Shown here: one piece after another, positions 9,409-17,995 of the stretch | Numbering within the stretch: the first letter of the stretch is position 1 | Layout of the letters: every line of letters starts with the position of its first letter | NCBI RefSeq assembly: GCF_030651995.1 | Contig: NZ_JAUSBN010000071.1 | Coordinates: 1 to 64,000, forward strand | Length of the DNA: 64,000 bases | From: Reyranella sp. | GTDB taxonomy: Bacteria; Pseudomonadota; Alphaproteobacteria; Reyranellales; Reyranellaceae | Direction of reading: 5' to 3' | Made by a program: the position numbers and the translations under genes | The notes under the pieces: model-generated | Told to the model about the DNA's origin: nothing | The model's database searches: none | The model's input: the letters and a program-made list of their open reading frames with translations, nothing else

Positions 9409-10881
9409 TCAGTACCCCGCGGCGCGAGCGCTGAAGTCCGCCGCCTTCTCCATGGCGGCGGCCGCGCGCAGCAGCGTCTCCTCGTCGAAGGACCGGCCGA
9501 TCAGCTGCAGGCCGAGCGGCAGCCCGTCCTTGTCGAGGCCGGCCGGCACCGAGATGCCAGGCAGGCCCGCCATCGACGCGGGGATCGTGAACATGTCGTT
9601 GAGGTACATGGCCACCGGATCATCCATCTGTTCGCCCGCGGCGAAGGCCGCCGTCGGCGCCGTCGGTGTCAGCAGGACATCGCACTTCTCGAAGGCCTGC
9701 TTGAAATCGCGCGCGATCAGCGCCCGGATTTGCTGCGCCTTCGTGTAGTAGGCGTCGTAGTAGCCGGCCGACAGCACGTAGGTCCCGATCAGGATGCGGC
9801 GACGGGTTTCCTTGCCGAAGCCGGCGCCGCGCGTGTTCTCATAAAGTTCGGTCAGGTCCTTGCCCGGAACGCGCAGGCCGAAGCGAACGCCGTCGTAGCG
9901 CGCGAGGTTGGACGAACATTCCGCCGGCGCCACGATGTAATAAGCCGGCAAGGCGTACTTAGTGTGCGGCAGCGAGACTTCGACCGGGTCGGCGCCGGCC
10001 GCCTTCAGCATCTCCATGCCTTTCGACCACAGGGCCACGATCTCCTCGGACGTCCCGTCGACCCGGTATTCCTTAGGAATGCCGACCTTCATGCCCCTGA
10101 TGTCGGGGTTGCGCGCCGCGGCGGCGAAATCCGGCACCGGCAGCGGCGCCGACGTCGAGTCCTTCGGATCGTGTCCGGACATGGCCTGCAACAGCAACGC
10201 CGTGTCCTCGACCGTGCGGGCGAAAGGCCCGGGCTGGTCGAGCGAACTGGCGAAAGCCACGACGCCCCAGCGCGAGCAGCGGCCGTAGGTCGGCTTCAGG
10301 CCGACGATGCCGCAGAACGCCGCCGGCTGGCGGATCGAGCCGCCGGTATCCGTCCCCGTGCTGCCAGGAACCATGTAGGCAGCGACCGCCGCCGCCGAGC
10401 CGCCGGAGGAACCGCCCGGAACCAGCTTGCGGTTGTCGCCCTTGCGCTTCCACGGATTCTCGACGCCGCCGAAATGGCTGGTCATGTTCGAGGAGCCCAT
10501 GGCGAACTCGTCGAGGTTGGTCTTGCCGACCATCACCGCGCCCGACTTCCACAGGTTCGCCGTCACCGTGCTCTCGTATTGCGGCACGAATCCTTCGAGG
10601 ATCTTCGACGCAGCGGTCGTCTGTACGCCTTCGGTGCAGAACAGGTCCTTGATCGCGAGCGGCACGCCCTCGAGCAGGCCGGCCTCACCCTTGGCCCGCC
10701 GTGCGTCGGAGGCCTTGGCCATCTCGCGCGCCTTGTCCGGCGTCTCGGTGATGAAGGCGTTCAGCGCGCGATGCTCGTCGAGCTTCGCGAGGTGCGCATC
10801 GGCAACCTCGACCGCGCTCGCTTCCTTCTTCGCCAGCGCTGCGGAAAGCTGGGCGATCGTCAGGTCGGTAAGAGCCGCCAT
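9409..10881 (-). CDS. gatA: Aspartyl/glutamyl-tRNA amidotransferase subunit A
   Basis: A 490-aa amidase-signature enzyme that hydrolyses glutamine and channels ammonia to GatB. The Ser-cisSer-Lys triad is intact: K78 (PLAIKD), S158 (GGSSGGS) and S182 ([13 protein letters not shown]), with the same 24-residue Ser-Ser spacing as in characterised GatA. The C-terminal [12 protein letters not shown] and LPLGLQLIG segments are typical. It begins 3 nt after the gatC stop codon, so the two are translationally coupled. With GatB and the non-discriminating type AspRS in this window it would make Asn-tRNA(Asn) and/or Gln-tRNA(Gln). Confidence 0.97.
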   Translation of the reverse strand: MAALTDLTIAQLSAALAKKEASAVEVADAHLAKLDEHRALNAFITETPDKAREMAKASDARRAKGEAGLLEGVPLAIKDLFCTEGVQTTAASKILEGFVPQYESTVTANLWKSGAVMVGKTNLDEFAMGSSNMTSHFGGVENPWKRKGDNRKLVPGGSSGGSAAAVAAYMVPGSTGTDTGGSIRQPAAFCGIVGLKPTYGRCSRWGVVAFASSLDQPGPFARTVEDTALLLQAMSGHDPKDSTSAPLPVPDFAAAARNPDIRGMKVGIPKEYRVDGTSEEIVALWSKGMEMLKAAGADPVEVSLPHTKYALPAYYIVAPAECSSNLARYDGVRFGLRVPGKDLTELYENTRGAGFGKETRRRILIGTYVLSAGYYDAYYTKAQQIRALIARDFKQAFEKCDVLLTPTAPTAAFAAGEQMDDPVAMYLNDMFTIPASMAGLPGISVPAGLDKDGLPLGLQLIGRSFDEETLLRAAAAMEKAADFSARAAGY

Positions 10882-10884
10882 CGT

Positions 10885-11202
10885 CTACTCCACCACCTTC
10901 GGAACGGTGAAGAAGCCGCCGGCATTCCTGTCGGACGGGTCGATGTACACCGCGCCGTCCGGCGCATTGGCCAGCACCTTGGCCGCGATGCCGCCATCTG
11001 TGACCTTGTCGGCACGCATCGGGAGAGTGACATCGGAGACCGACGACATCGGCTCTACATTGTTGGTGTCGACCTCGTTCAACTGCTCGATCCAGGCAAA
11101 AATGCCTGAAAGCTCGCCGGCCAGCGGCGCCAGTTCTTCCTCGGGAACCTTCAGACGGGCCAGCCGCGCGATGCGCGCCACGGTCTCCTTGTCGAGCGAC
11201 AT
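10885..11202 (-). CDS. gatC: Aspartyl/glutamyl-tRNA amidotransferase subunit C
   Basis: A 105-aa GatC, the small belt-like subunit that holds GatA and GatB together. It has the family opening VARIARLARLKVPEEE, the central EVDTNNVEPMSSV and the C-terminal GGFFTVPKVVE. Start is the ATG giving MSLDKETV, the usual N-terminus; an upstream in-frame ATG would add 11 unusual residues. First gene of a gatC-gatA pair. Confidence 0.95.
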   Translation of the reverse strand: MSLDKETVARIARLARLKVPEEELAPLAGELSGIFAWIEQLNEVDTNNVEPMSSVSDVTLPMRADKVTDGGIAAKVLANAPDGAVYIDPSDRNAGGFFTVPKVVE

Positions 11203-11292
11203 TCCAGCACTCCAAAACGCCCAGAAACAAAGCATTAATCGCGGTTGGTAGCCGGTTTGCCCTTCGTGGGCAACCGAACCGTCGTGGCTGCC

Positions 11293-13776
11293 TCAGGCGC
11301 GCCGGGCCGCCACTTCCTCGATCGCTGCCCGCACCTCGGGCTTGCGCGACAGGAGCTGGTTGAAATCCTTCTTGTAGAGGACCAGCAGGTGGCAGTAGCC
11401 GTTGGCGACGACGTCGGCGTTGCGCGGCTGGGAGCTCAAAAGTCCCATCTCACCGAAGAAGTCGCCCTCCTTGAGGGTCACCGTAACGGTGCGGGCATGG
11501 ACGGTCACCTCGCCCGCGGCAACGAAGTACATGGCATCGGACGGTCCGCCGACCCGGATGATCTTCTCTCCGGGGAAGGCGACCAGGGCACGCAGCCGCT
11601 TGCCGACCTGAACGATGGTCTCACGGTCCAGCGCTGCAAACAGCGACACACGGCCGATCATGGCCTGCAGTTCGAGGCCGAGGTCGAGAGGCGGACGCTG
11701 GCTCACGGCACTGCGCCGCTCGGCAAGCTTGTCCCGGAGGTCGTTGTAGACCTCGCGGCTGATGATGCCCTCGTGCAACCGACGGACATACTCCTCCGCT
11801 TCGAAGCGGATCGCGGCCCGCTCGAGCTGGCGCTGCTGCACCGATTCAGAGTAGCCGGGGTATTGCAGCGAGAGCGCCTTGAGTGCGCCTTCCACACCTG
11901 ACTGGCGACTGGCGATCAACGCCGCGAGCCGCTGTTCGGCATCGTGCCCGAGGAGGTCGGCGACGGAATTCGCGTTGAACACCGCGAGTTCCCCGAGCAC
12001 GCTGAGCGACACCATCAGGATCTCGAATCGATCGGCCAGACGCTCTGTCAACATGCGTTCGAAGCCGAAACGGCGATGCAGCCACAGCGCGACTCGAAAG
12101 CCGTAATTCGGCTTCGATATTTCCTCCAGCCACTCCCCGTAACCCTCGACCCCCTTGTCGCGCACCGTATCGATCAGGCGGTCGGCGTTCGCCGCCAGGA
12201 TGGCCACCATGCGCCGCGACAGGATCTGCTGCTGGAACAGCTCGAGATAGAGTTCCTTTTCGCGGGTGCAGAGAGTCACCAGGCCGATCTTGATCCGTTC
12301 GTCGAGATCTAGCGCCAGCTCCGCCGGCACGGGCTCCACCGCGGGATCCCCCGCCGACGCGGGATCGACGGCGAAGCCCTCCGTGCGTTCATTGTGCTGC
12401 CGGAGGATTTCCCGAAGATGTCGGTCGACGTTGATACGCGACAGCGCAAGCACCCGGTCGCGCAGAGCCAGCTCGAGGCGGCTGAGCTTGTCGAGACCAA
12501 ACAGACGCATCACCAGTCCAAGGGTCGTTGCATTCACGAACAGGGTGAACAGCACGAACAGGACGGCCGAGATGGCGATGAAGTCGCGCGTTGCCTCGGG
12601 GAGGCGCAGGTTGCCGGCGGCAACCATGGCCAGCACGATCGTCACTGCGCCGCGCAGGCCGCCCCATACCAGGATCGCCTTGTAGCGGCGGTTCACGGGT
12701 TGAACGAGCTTAGAGGTTTCGAGCACCGGCAGCATGCCGAACACAACCAGCGCCCGCGCCAAGAAGGCGCCTATCGCAACGGCCGCGACACCCCAGATAT
12801 AGAGCCAGTCGATCTTGAGCAGCACATCGGCCGCGATCATCGAAGCCAACACGAAGATCAGGCAGTTCGCCCAGAACTCGAGCTGCGCCCAGACCTGACG
12901 CAACGCCGTCCATTGCCGGGGATGCAGGTGGGTCGGCCCATAGGCCGCCACGGTGAGCGCTGCCATGACGACCGAAACCACTCCGGAGACGTGGATATAG
13001 TGGTCGGCGACGATGAAGCAGAGATAGCTGAGACTGACCGTGACCGAGGCGATGGCAGCATCGGAATCGCCCAGCCGGGGAAGAATCATCATGGCAACTC
13101 GTGCCATGGCGAAACCCAGCATCAGGCCGCCGACGAATTCGCGCAGGAACACGCCGACCGCCGCCGTCGGATCCGCGGGCATGGCGGAATCGCCGGATGC
13201 GCGCGCCACCAGGATGCTCATGAAAAGGCCGAAGGCCGCGATCGCCACTGCGTCATTGAGCAGAGACTCGCCCTCGGCCAGGATCGACAGCCTCTTGGGG
13301 GCGCCAACGTCTCGGAAGATGCCGATGACCGCCGCCGGATCGGTCGTCGAGACGACCGCGCCGAGCAGGAGGCAGACCACGATGTCGATACCGGTCGCAA
13401 AATGGACGACCCCCGCAACGCAGGCGATGCAGACGAGCACGGCAACGACCGCCAGCAGGAGGACCGCGTGAATCTCGTCCATCAGGCGCCGGACGTCGAT
13501 CGTCAGGCCGGCGGTAAACAGCAGCGGCGGAAGGAAAAGCGGCAGGAACACCTCGGTCCCGACCTCGAGCTTATCGAGACCGACGAAAGCGTCGGAAAGA
13601 ACTCCGAGGTCTATGCCGCGACTGATGATCCACGACCCGAGAAAGCCCATGCCCATGCCGGTAATCGCCAGCAGCACGGTATGCGGCAGCCGGAATCGCT
13701 CGGCGAGGGGCACCAGCACGCTTACGACGGTGAGGACGATCGCAATCGCCAGCAGGGCATAGAGAGTATCTGTCAC
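11293..13776 (-). CDS. SOS1-like Na+/H+ antiporter with cytoplasmic cyclic-nucleotide-binding domain
   Basis: An 827-aa protein. Residues 1-430 form a CPA1-type Na+(K+)/H+ antiporter with about 12-13 membrane segments and the ion-site motifs STTDPAAVIG (D146) and ESLLNDAVAI (N174, D175). A roughly 250-residue soluble helical region follows, then a C-terminal cNMP-binding domain (about 690-815) with GDFFGEMGLL and the phosphate-cassette Arg in SQPRNADVVA. This order equals that of plant SOS1 and some bacterial homologues. Start taken as GTG 13776 (VTDTLYALLA); the frame stays open far upstream, but that part reads as antisense of the next genes. Likely handles salt or pH stress, gated by a nucleotide. 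Divergent from the alpha/beta hydrolase gene. Confidence 0.85.
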   Translation of the reverse strand: MTDTLYALLAIAIVLTVVSVLVPLAERFRLPHTVLLAITGMGMGFLGSWIISRGIDLGVLSDAFVGLDKLEVGTEVFLPLFLPPLLFTAGLTIDVRRLMDEIHAVLLLAVVAVLVCIACVAGVVHFATGIDIVVCLLLGAVVSTTDPAAVIGIFRDVGAPKRLSILAEGESLLNDAVAIAAFGLFMSILVARASGDSAMPADPTAAVGVFLREFVGGLMLGFAMARVAMMILPRLGDSDAAIASVTVSLSYLCFIVADHYIHVSGVVSVVMAALTVAAYGPTHLHPRQWTALRQVWAQLEFWANCLIFVLASMIAADVLLKIDWLYIWGVAAVAIGAFLARALVVFGMLPVLETSKLVQPVNRRYKAILVWGGLRGAVTIVLAMVAAGNLRLPEATRDFIAISAVLFVLFTLFVNATTLGLVMRLFGLDKLSRLELALRDRVLALSRINVDRHLREILRQHNERTEGFAVDPASAGDPAVEPVPAELALDLDERIKIGLVTLCTREKELYLELFQQQILSRRMVAILAANADRLIDTVRDKGVEGYGEWLEEISKPNYGFRVALWLHRRFGFERMLTERLADRFEILMVSLSVLGELAVFNANSVADLLGHDAEQRLAALIASRQSGVEGALKALSLQYPGYSESVQQRQLERAAIRFEAEEYVRRLHEGIISREVYNDLRDKLAERRSAVSQRPPLDLGLELQAMIGRVSLFAALDRETIVQVGKRLRALVAFPGEKIIRVGGPSDAMYFVAAGEVTVHARTVTVTLKEGDFFGEMGLLSSQPRNADVVANGYCHLLVLYKKDFNQLLSRKPEVRAAIEEVAARRA

Positions 13777-13842
13777 CTTGTCTGAACGCCTTTCTCGCGG
13801 GCCGTGTCGACCCAGTCCGCTGCACGCCTTATAACCTCGGCA

Positions 13843-14610
13843 ATGGCTCGCTTGGCAGTCCTGATTCACGGCATGTGGGGAACACCCGGCGTCTGGCATC
13901 GTTGGCGCCCGTTCCTCGACGAGCGTGGGTGGCAAACAATTGCACACCCGCTGAGACATCACGACGTGCCGCCGGATGCACCGCCTGGTGCACTGGGTGA
14001 AACCAGCCTGCTCGACTATGTCGCCGATCTGGAGAAGACGATTCTGGCTCTCCCGGAGAAGCCGGTGGTCATCGGCCATTCGATGGGAGGATTGCTGGCG
14101 CTGCTGTTGTGCGCCAAGGGCCTCGCACGGGCCGGCGTGCTGCTCACCCCTGCTCCACCCTCGAGCATCCTCGCGATCAGGCCCTCCAACCTGCTGGCCT
14201 TCGCCCGGATCCAGGCGCGCTGGGGGTGGTGGCGAAAGCCGCACAGGGCAACACTCGGCGAGGCGCTTTCGTACACTTTCAATACGGCAGGCCACGCCAT
14301 GGGCGAGAAAGAGCATTCGTCCTTCGTTCACGAGTCGGGACGTGCGCTGCTCGAAATCGCCTTGCCCTGGCTCGATTGGGCAAAGGCCGCGACGGTCGAT
14401 CCACGACGCGTGACTGTGCCCCTGCTCTTCGTCGCCGCCGAAAAGGACAAGCTCGTACCGCCCGGCGTCGTGCGCCGCACCGCGAAGCACTTCGCCCACG
14501 TGTCCGATTATGTCGAGTATGAAGACCAGGGACACTGGGTGCTCGGACAACCCGGGTGGAAGCGCGTTGCGGATCACGCCGAAGCCTGGCTGACGGGCAA
14601 GGCGCCCTGA
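13843..14610 (+). CDS. Alpha/beta hydrolase
   Basis: A 255-aa single-domain alpha/beta hydrolase, cytosolic by sequence. It has the oxyanion-loop HGMWGTP, the nucleophile elbow GHSMGG (Ser), the acid in AAEKDKLVP (Asp) and the His in QGHWVLG, so the triad is complete. Substrate unknown; the size and lid suggest a small ester or lactone hydrolase. Start is the ATG giving MARLAVLIHG. Its stop codon is immediately followed by the ruvX ATG, so the two are probably co-transcribed. Confidence 0.8.
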   Translation: MARLAVLIHGMWGTPGVWHRWRPFLDERGWQTIAHPLRHHDVPPDAPPGALGETSLLDYVADLEKTILALPEKPVVIGHSMGGLLALLLCAKGLARAGVLLTPAPPSSILAIRPSNLLAFARIQARWGWWRKPHRATLGEALSYTFNTAGHAMGEKEHSSFVHESGRALLEIALPWLDWAKAATVDPRRVTVPLLFVAAEKDKLVPPGVVRRTAKHFAHVSDYVEYEDQGHWVLGQPGWKRVADHAEAWLTGKAP

Positions 14611-15087
14611 ATGCCCGTCATGGACTTTCCCGAATTCAAGGCGCTGCTCGTGCGCGACGGCCGGTTGATGGCGCTCGATCTCGGCAGCAAGACCATCGGC
14701 GTGGCGACATCCGACGTGATGAGAATGCTGGCAACGCCCCTCACCACTGTGAAGCGCACCAAGCTGGCGGCGGATCTCGCCGCGCTCGCCGAGCTCGCGC
14801 GCAAGCACGAGGTAAAGGCTTTGGTGGTCGGCCTGCCCCTCAACATGGATGGCACCGAAGGTCCGCGCTGCCAGTCGGTGCGGCAGTTCGTGACGAACAT
14901 TCAGAACCATGGTGCGCCGACGCTCGCCGCCCTGCCGATCGTCTTCCAGGACGAAAGACTCAGCACCGCGGCGGTGACACGCGGCATGATCGACGATTAC
15001 GACATGACACGCGCCAAGCGCGCCGAACGTGTCGATGCGGCCGCGGCGGCCTGGATCCTTGAAAGCGTGATCGCGCGGTTGCGTTAA
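14611..15087 (+). CDS. ruvX: Putative pre-16S rRNA nuclease / Holliday junction resolvase RuvX (YqgF)
   Basis: A 158-aa RNase H-fold protein. The catalytic Asp is D23 in LMALDLGSKTIGVA, followed by VVGLPLNMDG and the FQDERLSTAAV and DAAAAAWIL segments that carry the remaining acidic residues. YqgF is essential in many bacteria and trims the 5' end of 16S rRNA; the resolvase name is historical. The ATG directly abuts the previous stop codon; an in-frame ATG three codons on is an alternative. In alphaproteobacteria this gene usually lies between gatC and pyrB; here a 7-kb accessory stretch follows. Confidence 0.92.
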   Translation: MPVMDFPEFKALLVRDGRLMALDLGSKTIGVATSDVMRMLATPLTTVKRTKLAADLAALAELARKHEVKALVVGLPLNMDGTEGPRCQSVRQFVTNIQNHGAPTLAALPIVFQDERLSTAAVTRGMIDDYDMTRAKRAERVDAAAAAWILESVIARLR

Positions 15088-15126
15088 CCTTAATCGCGCA
15101 CCGCGAGTGCGGTGTTCGAGCAAGCT

Positions 15127-15151
15127 GTTCGTCGAAGTCTGCACGACGAAC
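15127..15151. repeat. Perfect inverted repeat between ruvX and the H-NS-like gene
   Basis: GTTCGTCG (15127-15134) and CGACGAAC (15144-15151) form a perfect 8-bp stem with a 9-nt loop, 39 nt after ruvX and 90 nt before the H-NS-like ATG. There is no T-run, so it could be an operator, possibly for autoregulation, or a transcript-end structure. Confidence 0.4.
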
Positions 15152-15241
15152 GCATGCTTTCGTACTATGCAACCATGTTGCGCTATTGCAGCTTCGCGCG
15201 TACTTCAGTCGGGACTTACACGAACAACGAGGATTGGCAGC

Positions 15242-15556
15242 ATGAAGATCAAGTCGATGGCCTTTGATGACTTGGTGGTGATGCGGGCGCAGATCGAAGC
15301 CGAGATCGAGACGCGTATTTCAAAGCAGCGCATGAAGTTGATCGAAGCTATTGCAGAACTTCGTGGAACGATCCCTGCGAAGGGCGGCTCGGAGCGTCGC
15401 GGCAAATCGCATCCGCTCAAGGGAAGAGAGCTGCCGCCGCTCTATCGCAATCCGAAGAATGCCGAGGAAACATGGGCCGGTCGCGGCAATCGCCCGAGGT
15501 GGCTGACGGCCGCGCTCAAGAGCGGAAAGAAGCTGGAAAGCTTCCTGATCAAGTAG
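15242..15556 (+). CDS. H-NS/HvrA-family nucleoid-associated protein
   Basis: A 104-aa protein with an N-terminal alpha-helical oligomerisation segment (about 1-45, rich in E, I and R) and the C-terminal H-NS DNA-binding domain YRNPKNAEETWAGRGNRPRW (about 70-90), whose RGxRP-like loop inserts into the minor groove of AT-rich DNA. Homologues silence or modulate acquired genes and, as HvrA in phototrophs, act as trans-regulators. Start is the ATG preceded by GAGGA. Position at the left end of the accessory stretch fits a role in controlling it, but that is inference. Confidence 0.88.
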   Translation: MKIKSMAFDDLVVMRAQIEAEIETRISKQRMKLIEAIAELRGTIPAKGGSERRGKSHPLKGRELPPLYRNPKNAEETWAGRGNRPRWLTAALKSGKKLESFLIK

Positions 15557-15596
15557 AGCCGAACCCTATACCTCGCATCGCGGCGTCGAAGGCGCT

Positions 15597-16769
15597 TCAA
15601 GGGCAGAGCGGTGCCGGCGATGGGCGAGCCAGCGCTTCGGCATCCAGCGAGCGGAGGAAGGCCACGAGATCGGCGCTCTGCTCCACCGTCAGGCCCAGCG
15701 GCCGGACCAGGGGTATGCCATCGCTGTGGAGGCGATCGGGACTAACCTCGGAATAGTGCCTTATGACGTCTTCGAGCGTTGCGAGGCTGCCATTGTGCAT
15801 GTACGGGCCGCCGCGGCCCACCTGGCGCAGGCCGGGGACACGAAACTCCCCGAAGTTCGTATGCTGACGCTGGACATGCCGCGTACGCCGGGCGTTGCTG
15901 CCGGACGCATCGTCATTGTACTTGCCGAGCAGGTTGAAGGGGCTGGCCGCCAGTCGGCCCAGCCCGCCGTGTCGGCCAGGATCGACCTCGCCCGGTCGGA
16001 CGAAGAACGGGATGCCGATGTCGCCGAACTCGCCGCTCGTGAAGCGTGGCCCGAGATGGCAGAGGTTGCAGCTGGCCTCGCCGATGAACAGCTTCAGCCC
16101 GCGTTGCGCCGCGAGCGGATAGCGTGACGCGCTTTCGCGATCACCGGCCAGCAAAGCATCGCGGAAGTCATCGAAGCCTGTGCGCGGGCTGACCAGTGTC
16201 GCCTGGAAGGCCGCCAACGCCTTGGCCGTGTCGACCAGCAGCCGCTCGTCATCGCTTCCGGGCCTGCTTCCGAATGCTCGTTCATAGCCGCAGGCGAACG
16301 CGGCATCGCTTCGCAGCAGTTCGCCGGCGCGCGTCGGGCCGCCGTTCATCTCTCGGGGATCGAGCAACGGACGGATGCTCTGGGCCCACAGCGAGTCGCC
16401 CGCCCCGTCCCAGCCGAACCAGTGCAGATACCCGATGTTCCACAGCGATGGTGTGCGGCGATCGAGTTCGACCGCGCCGCGCGCTTTGGCGAGACCGTCG
16501 CTCCATTCGCGGCCAGCCTGATGGCACGTGGCGCAGCTCATGCGTCCATCTCCCGACAGGCGCGGCTCGTTGAACAGATGCTCGCCCAGCGCGATGCCGG
16601 CGGGCGTGCCGGACACTTTGTTCGAGGGGTCTTGCACAGGCGGCGGGGGCCAGGGGCCGTGCTGCCCGACTGCCCTGATTTCCTCGGCCGACCAGTCGAG
16701 CAGATGCTGCGCACGGACGCCGACGGCCCCTGCCGCCAGCAAAGAAACCAGCAGCAGCAGTCGGATCAC
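15597..16769 (-). CDS. Exported diheme cytochrome c peroxidase (CcpA/MauG family)
   Basis: A 390-aa periplasmic diheme enzyme. A signal peptide (about 1-20) is followed by two haem c sites: CATCH (C79-C82-H83) and CNLCH (C234-C237-H238). GPYMHNGSLATLEDV (from about 321) carries the conserved Met/His loop near the second haem. Relatives either reduce peroxide or, like MauG and MbnH, oxidise a partner protein. Start is GTG 16769, which overlaps the stop of the upstream YtkA-like gene by 4 nt (GTGA), so translation is coupled. Last gene of a four-gene operon; the neighbouring small exported protein is the obvious partner. Confidence 0.85.
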   Translation of the reverse strand: MIRLLLLVSLLAAGAVGVRAQHLLDWSAEEIRAVGQHGPWPPPPVQDPSNKVSGTPAGIALGEHLFNEPRLSGDGRMSCATCHQAGREWSDGLAKARGAVELDRRTPSLWNIGYLHWFGWDGAGDSLWAQSIRPLLDPREMNGGPTRAGELLRSDAAFACGYERAFGSRPGSDDERLLVDTAKALAAFQATLVSPRTGFDDFRDALLAGDRESASRYPLAAQRGLKLFIGEASCNLCHLGPRFTSGEFGDIGIPFFVRPGEVDPGRHGGLGRLAASPFNLLGKYNDDASGSNARRTRHVQRQHTNFGEFRVPGLRQVGRGGPYMHNGSLATLEDVIRHYSEVSPDRLHSDGIPLVRPLGLTVEQSADLVAFLRSLDAEALARPSPAPLCP

Positions 16770-17170
16770 TTGAGGATGATATCGTGCGTCAGGCGCTCGC
16801 TCTCGCTGCCCGCACGTACGTCGAAGGTGATTTCCCAACGGCCGGGCATGTGGAACAAGAGCCCCTCGGCCCTGAAGCGACCGTTACCCTTCGCCACGAT
16901 GGTGGCCCGGTAGTTCATGCCATGTCGATGCTCGGGCATGTTGGCATCCACTGCCAGCAGCTCGGCGGCACCGCTGCGCCTGGTGCAGACATTGACGAGC
17001 AGGGCGAACGGCTCGCCCACTTCGATGCGCAGCGGATCGGACCGGAACGCCATCAGGTAATGATCGGAAAAGACGACCCATCCGGTGCCGCGTCCCAGGT
17101 CTAGCGGGCAGTCGTCGGCCCAGGCCGGCGTCGCCAGGAGAACTCCCAGCAATGCCGCGGCAAGCCTCAC
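16766..17170 (-). CDS. Small exported YtkA/FixH-like protein
   Basis: A 134-aa secreted protein: signal peptide to about residue 18 (TPAWADD), then a single Ig-like beta domain of the FixH/YtkA type. It carries a run of potential metal ligands, NMPEHRHGMNY (M79, H81, H83) and LLFHMPGRW (H107, M108), and two tryptophans, W31 and W112, plus C21 and C62 that could form a disulfide. Start is GTG 17170, overlapping the amidohydrolase stop by 4 nt; the longer frame reading upstream is antisense-like and rejected. The His/Met pattern suggests copper binding, and the adjacent diheme enzyme suggests a MbnP/MbnH-like pairing. Both are inference. Confidence 0.75.
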   Translation of the reverse strand: MRLAAALLGVLLATPAWADDCPLDLGRGTGWVVFSDHYLMAFRSDPLRIEVGEPFALLVNVCTRRSGAAELLAVDANMPEHRHGMNYRATIVAKGNGRFRAEGLLFHMPGRWEITFDVRAGSESERLTHDIILK

Positions 17171-17985
17171 GGCGCGCCTCCGAACAGCCGGTCGCCATTT
17201 TCGTACGCGATCTTGCGCGCGACGTCCGGCGGCAGGTCCGAAAGCCACTGCCGCGACCAGCGGGCATTCTCGATCACATAGTGCCAGCGCTCCGGCGTGA
17301 AGGTGTCGCTGCCCAGCACGAAGCGGTCGGGAAACTCGATGAAGAGTTCGCGCCAGCCTGGCGCCACCTTGCCGTTCGAGACGTGCGCGGTGAGGAAGGC
17401 GAGATCGCACCACAGGGTCGGATACCGGCGCAGCATCTCGCGCACCGTCTCCGGCCGCTCGAAGCCCGAATGCGCCCACAGGACCTTGGCGTTCGGGTCC
17501 TGCTGGAAATGCCGCGTCACGGCATCGGCATCGGAATGCGAATGCAGGAAGAGCCCGTACTGCTTTGCCAACTCGACGACGCGACGCACGTTGGGCAGGT
17601 CGGCATCGGCGCCGTAGATGTGGAACTCGCCGATCGCCCTGTACCTGCGCTTCGACAGCAGGTCCTCGAGATACGGGATCACCGTCGGATCCTTCGCCCA
17701 GGTCGAGATCTCGCCGCGCGAACGATAGGGCCGCAACTCGGGCACGATCATGCCCGGCGCCACGTCCTGCAGCATTTTGGTGCCCTCGTTGTTGGAGCTC
17801 GACACCATGGCGCGCTTTATGCCGGCCTTCTTCAGGATCTCGACCACTTCATTCGGCGGCACGACCGACCAAGCGTCGTGGCTGTAATGCATGTGGGCAT
17901 CGAAGATCGGCAGCTCGTCGGCCGCCCGCGCGGTGGAGACGCCGGTGGCAAACACCAGGAAAAGCACGAGGGAGAAGAGGCGCAT
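17167..17985 (-). CDS. Exported amidohydrolase (PF04909, TIM-barrel metal hydrolase)
   Basis: A 272-aa protein with a signal peptide (MRLFSLVLFLVFATGVSTARA) and a TIM-barrel amidohydrolase-2 domain. The metal motif is FDAHMHYSHD (HxH), with later LHSHSDADAV and WAHSGF supplying His ligands and LGSDTF the catalytic Asp. The family includes decarboxylases, lactonases and hydrolases. A periplasmic location is unusual for it. Start is the ATG preceded by GAAGGAT. Second gene of the operon, 10 nt after the oxygenase and overlapping the YtkA-like gene by 4 nt (GTGA). Confidence 0.8.
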   Translation of the reverse strand: MRLFSLVLFLVFATGVSTARAADELPIFDAHMHYSHDAWSVVPPNEVVEILKKAGIKRAMVSSSNNEGTKMLQDVAPGMIVPELRPYRSRGEISTWAKDPTVIPYLEDLLSKRRYRAIGEFHIYGADADLPNVRRVVELAKQYGLFLHSHSDADAVTRHFQQDPNAKVLWAHSGFERPETVREMLRRYPTLWCDLAFLTAHVSNGKVAPGWRELFIEFPDRFVLGSDTFTPERWHYVIENARWSRQWLSDLPPDVARKIAYENGDRLFGGAP

Positions 17986-17995
17986 CGTCGATCCT

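Noticed and set aside
9367-11109. 580-codon plus-strand frame over gatA/gatC
   Set aside because: Antisense to two essential, fully recognisable genes.
12394-13785. 463-codon plus-strand frame over the antiporter
   Set aside because: Low-complexity H/D/R/Q-rich shadow with no domain.
13777-15144. 450-codon N-terminal extension of the antiporter gene
   Set aside because: The extra part runs antisense through the alpha/beta hydrolase and ruvX genes and has no signal or domain; GTG 13776 gives a normal antiporter start.
16766-17479. Longer 237-codon reading of the YtkA-like gene
   Set aside because: The first 103 codons are an out-of-frame reading of the amidohydrolase gene; GTG 17170 begins exactly at a signal peptide and overlaps the previous stop by 4 nt.
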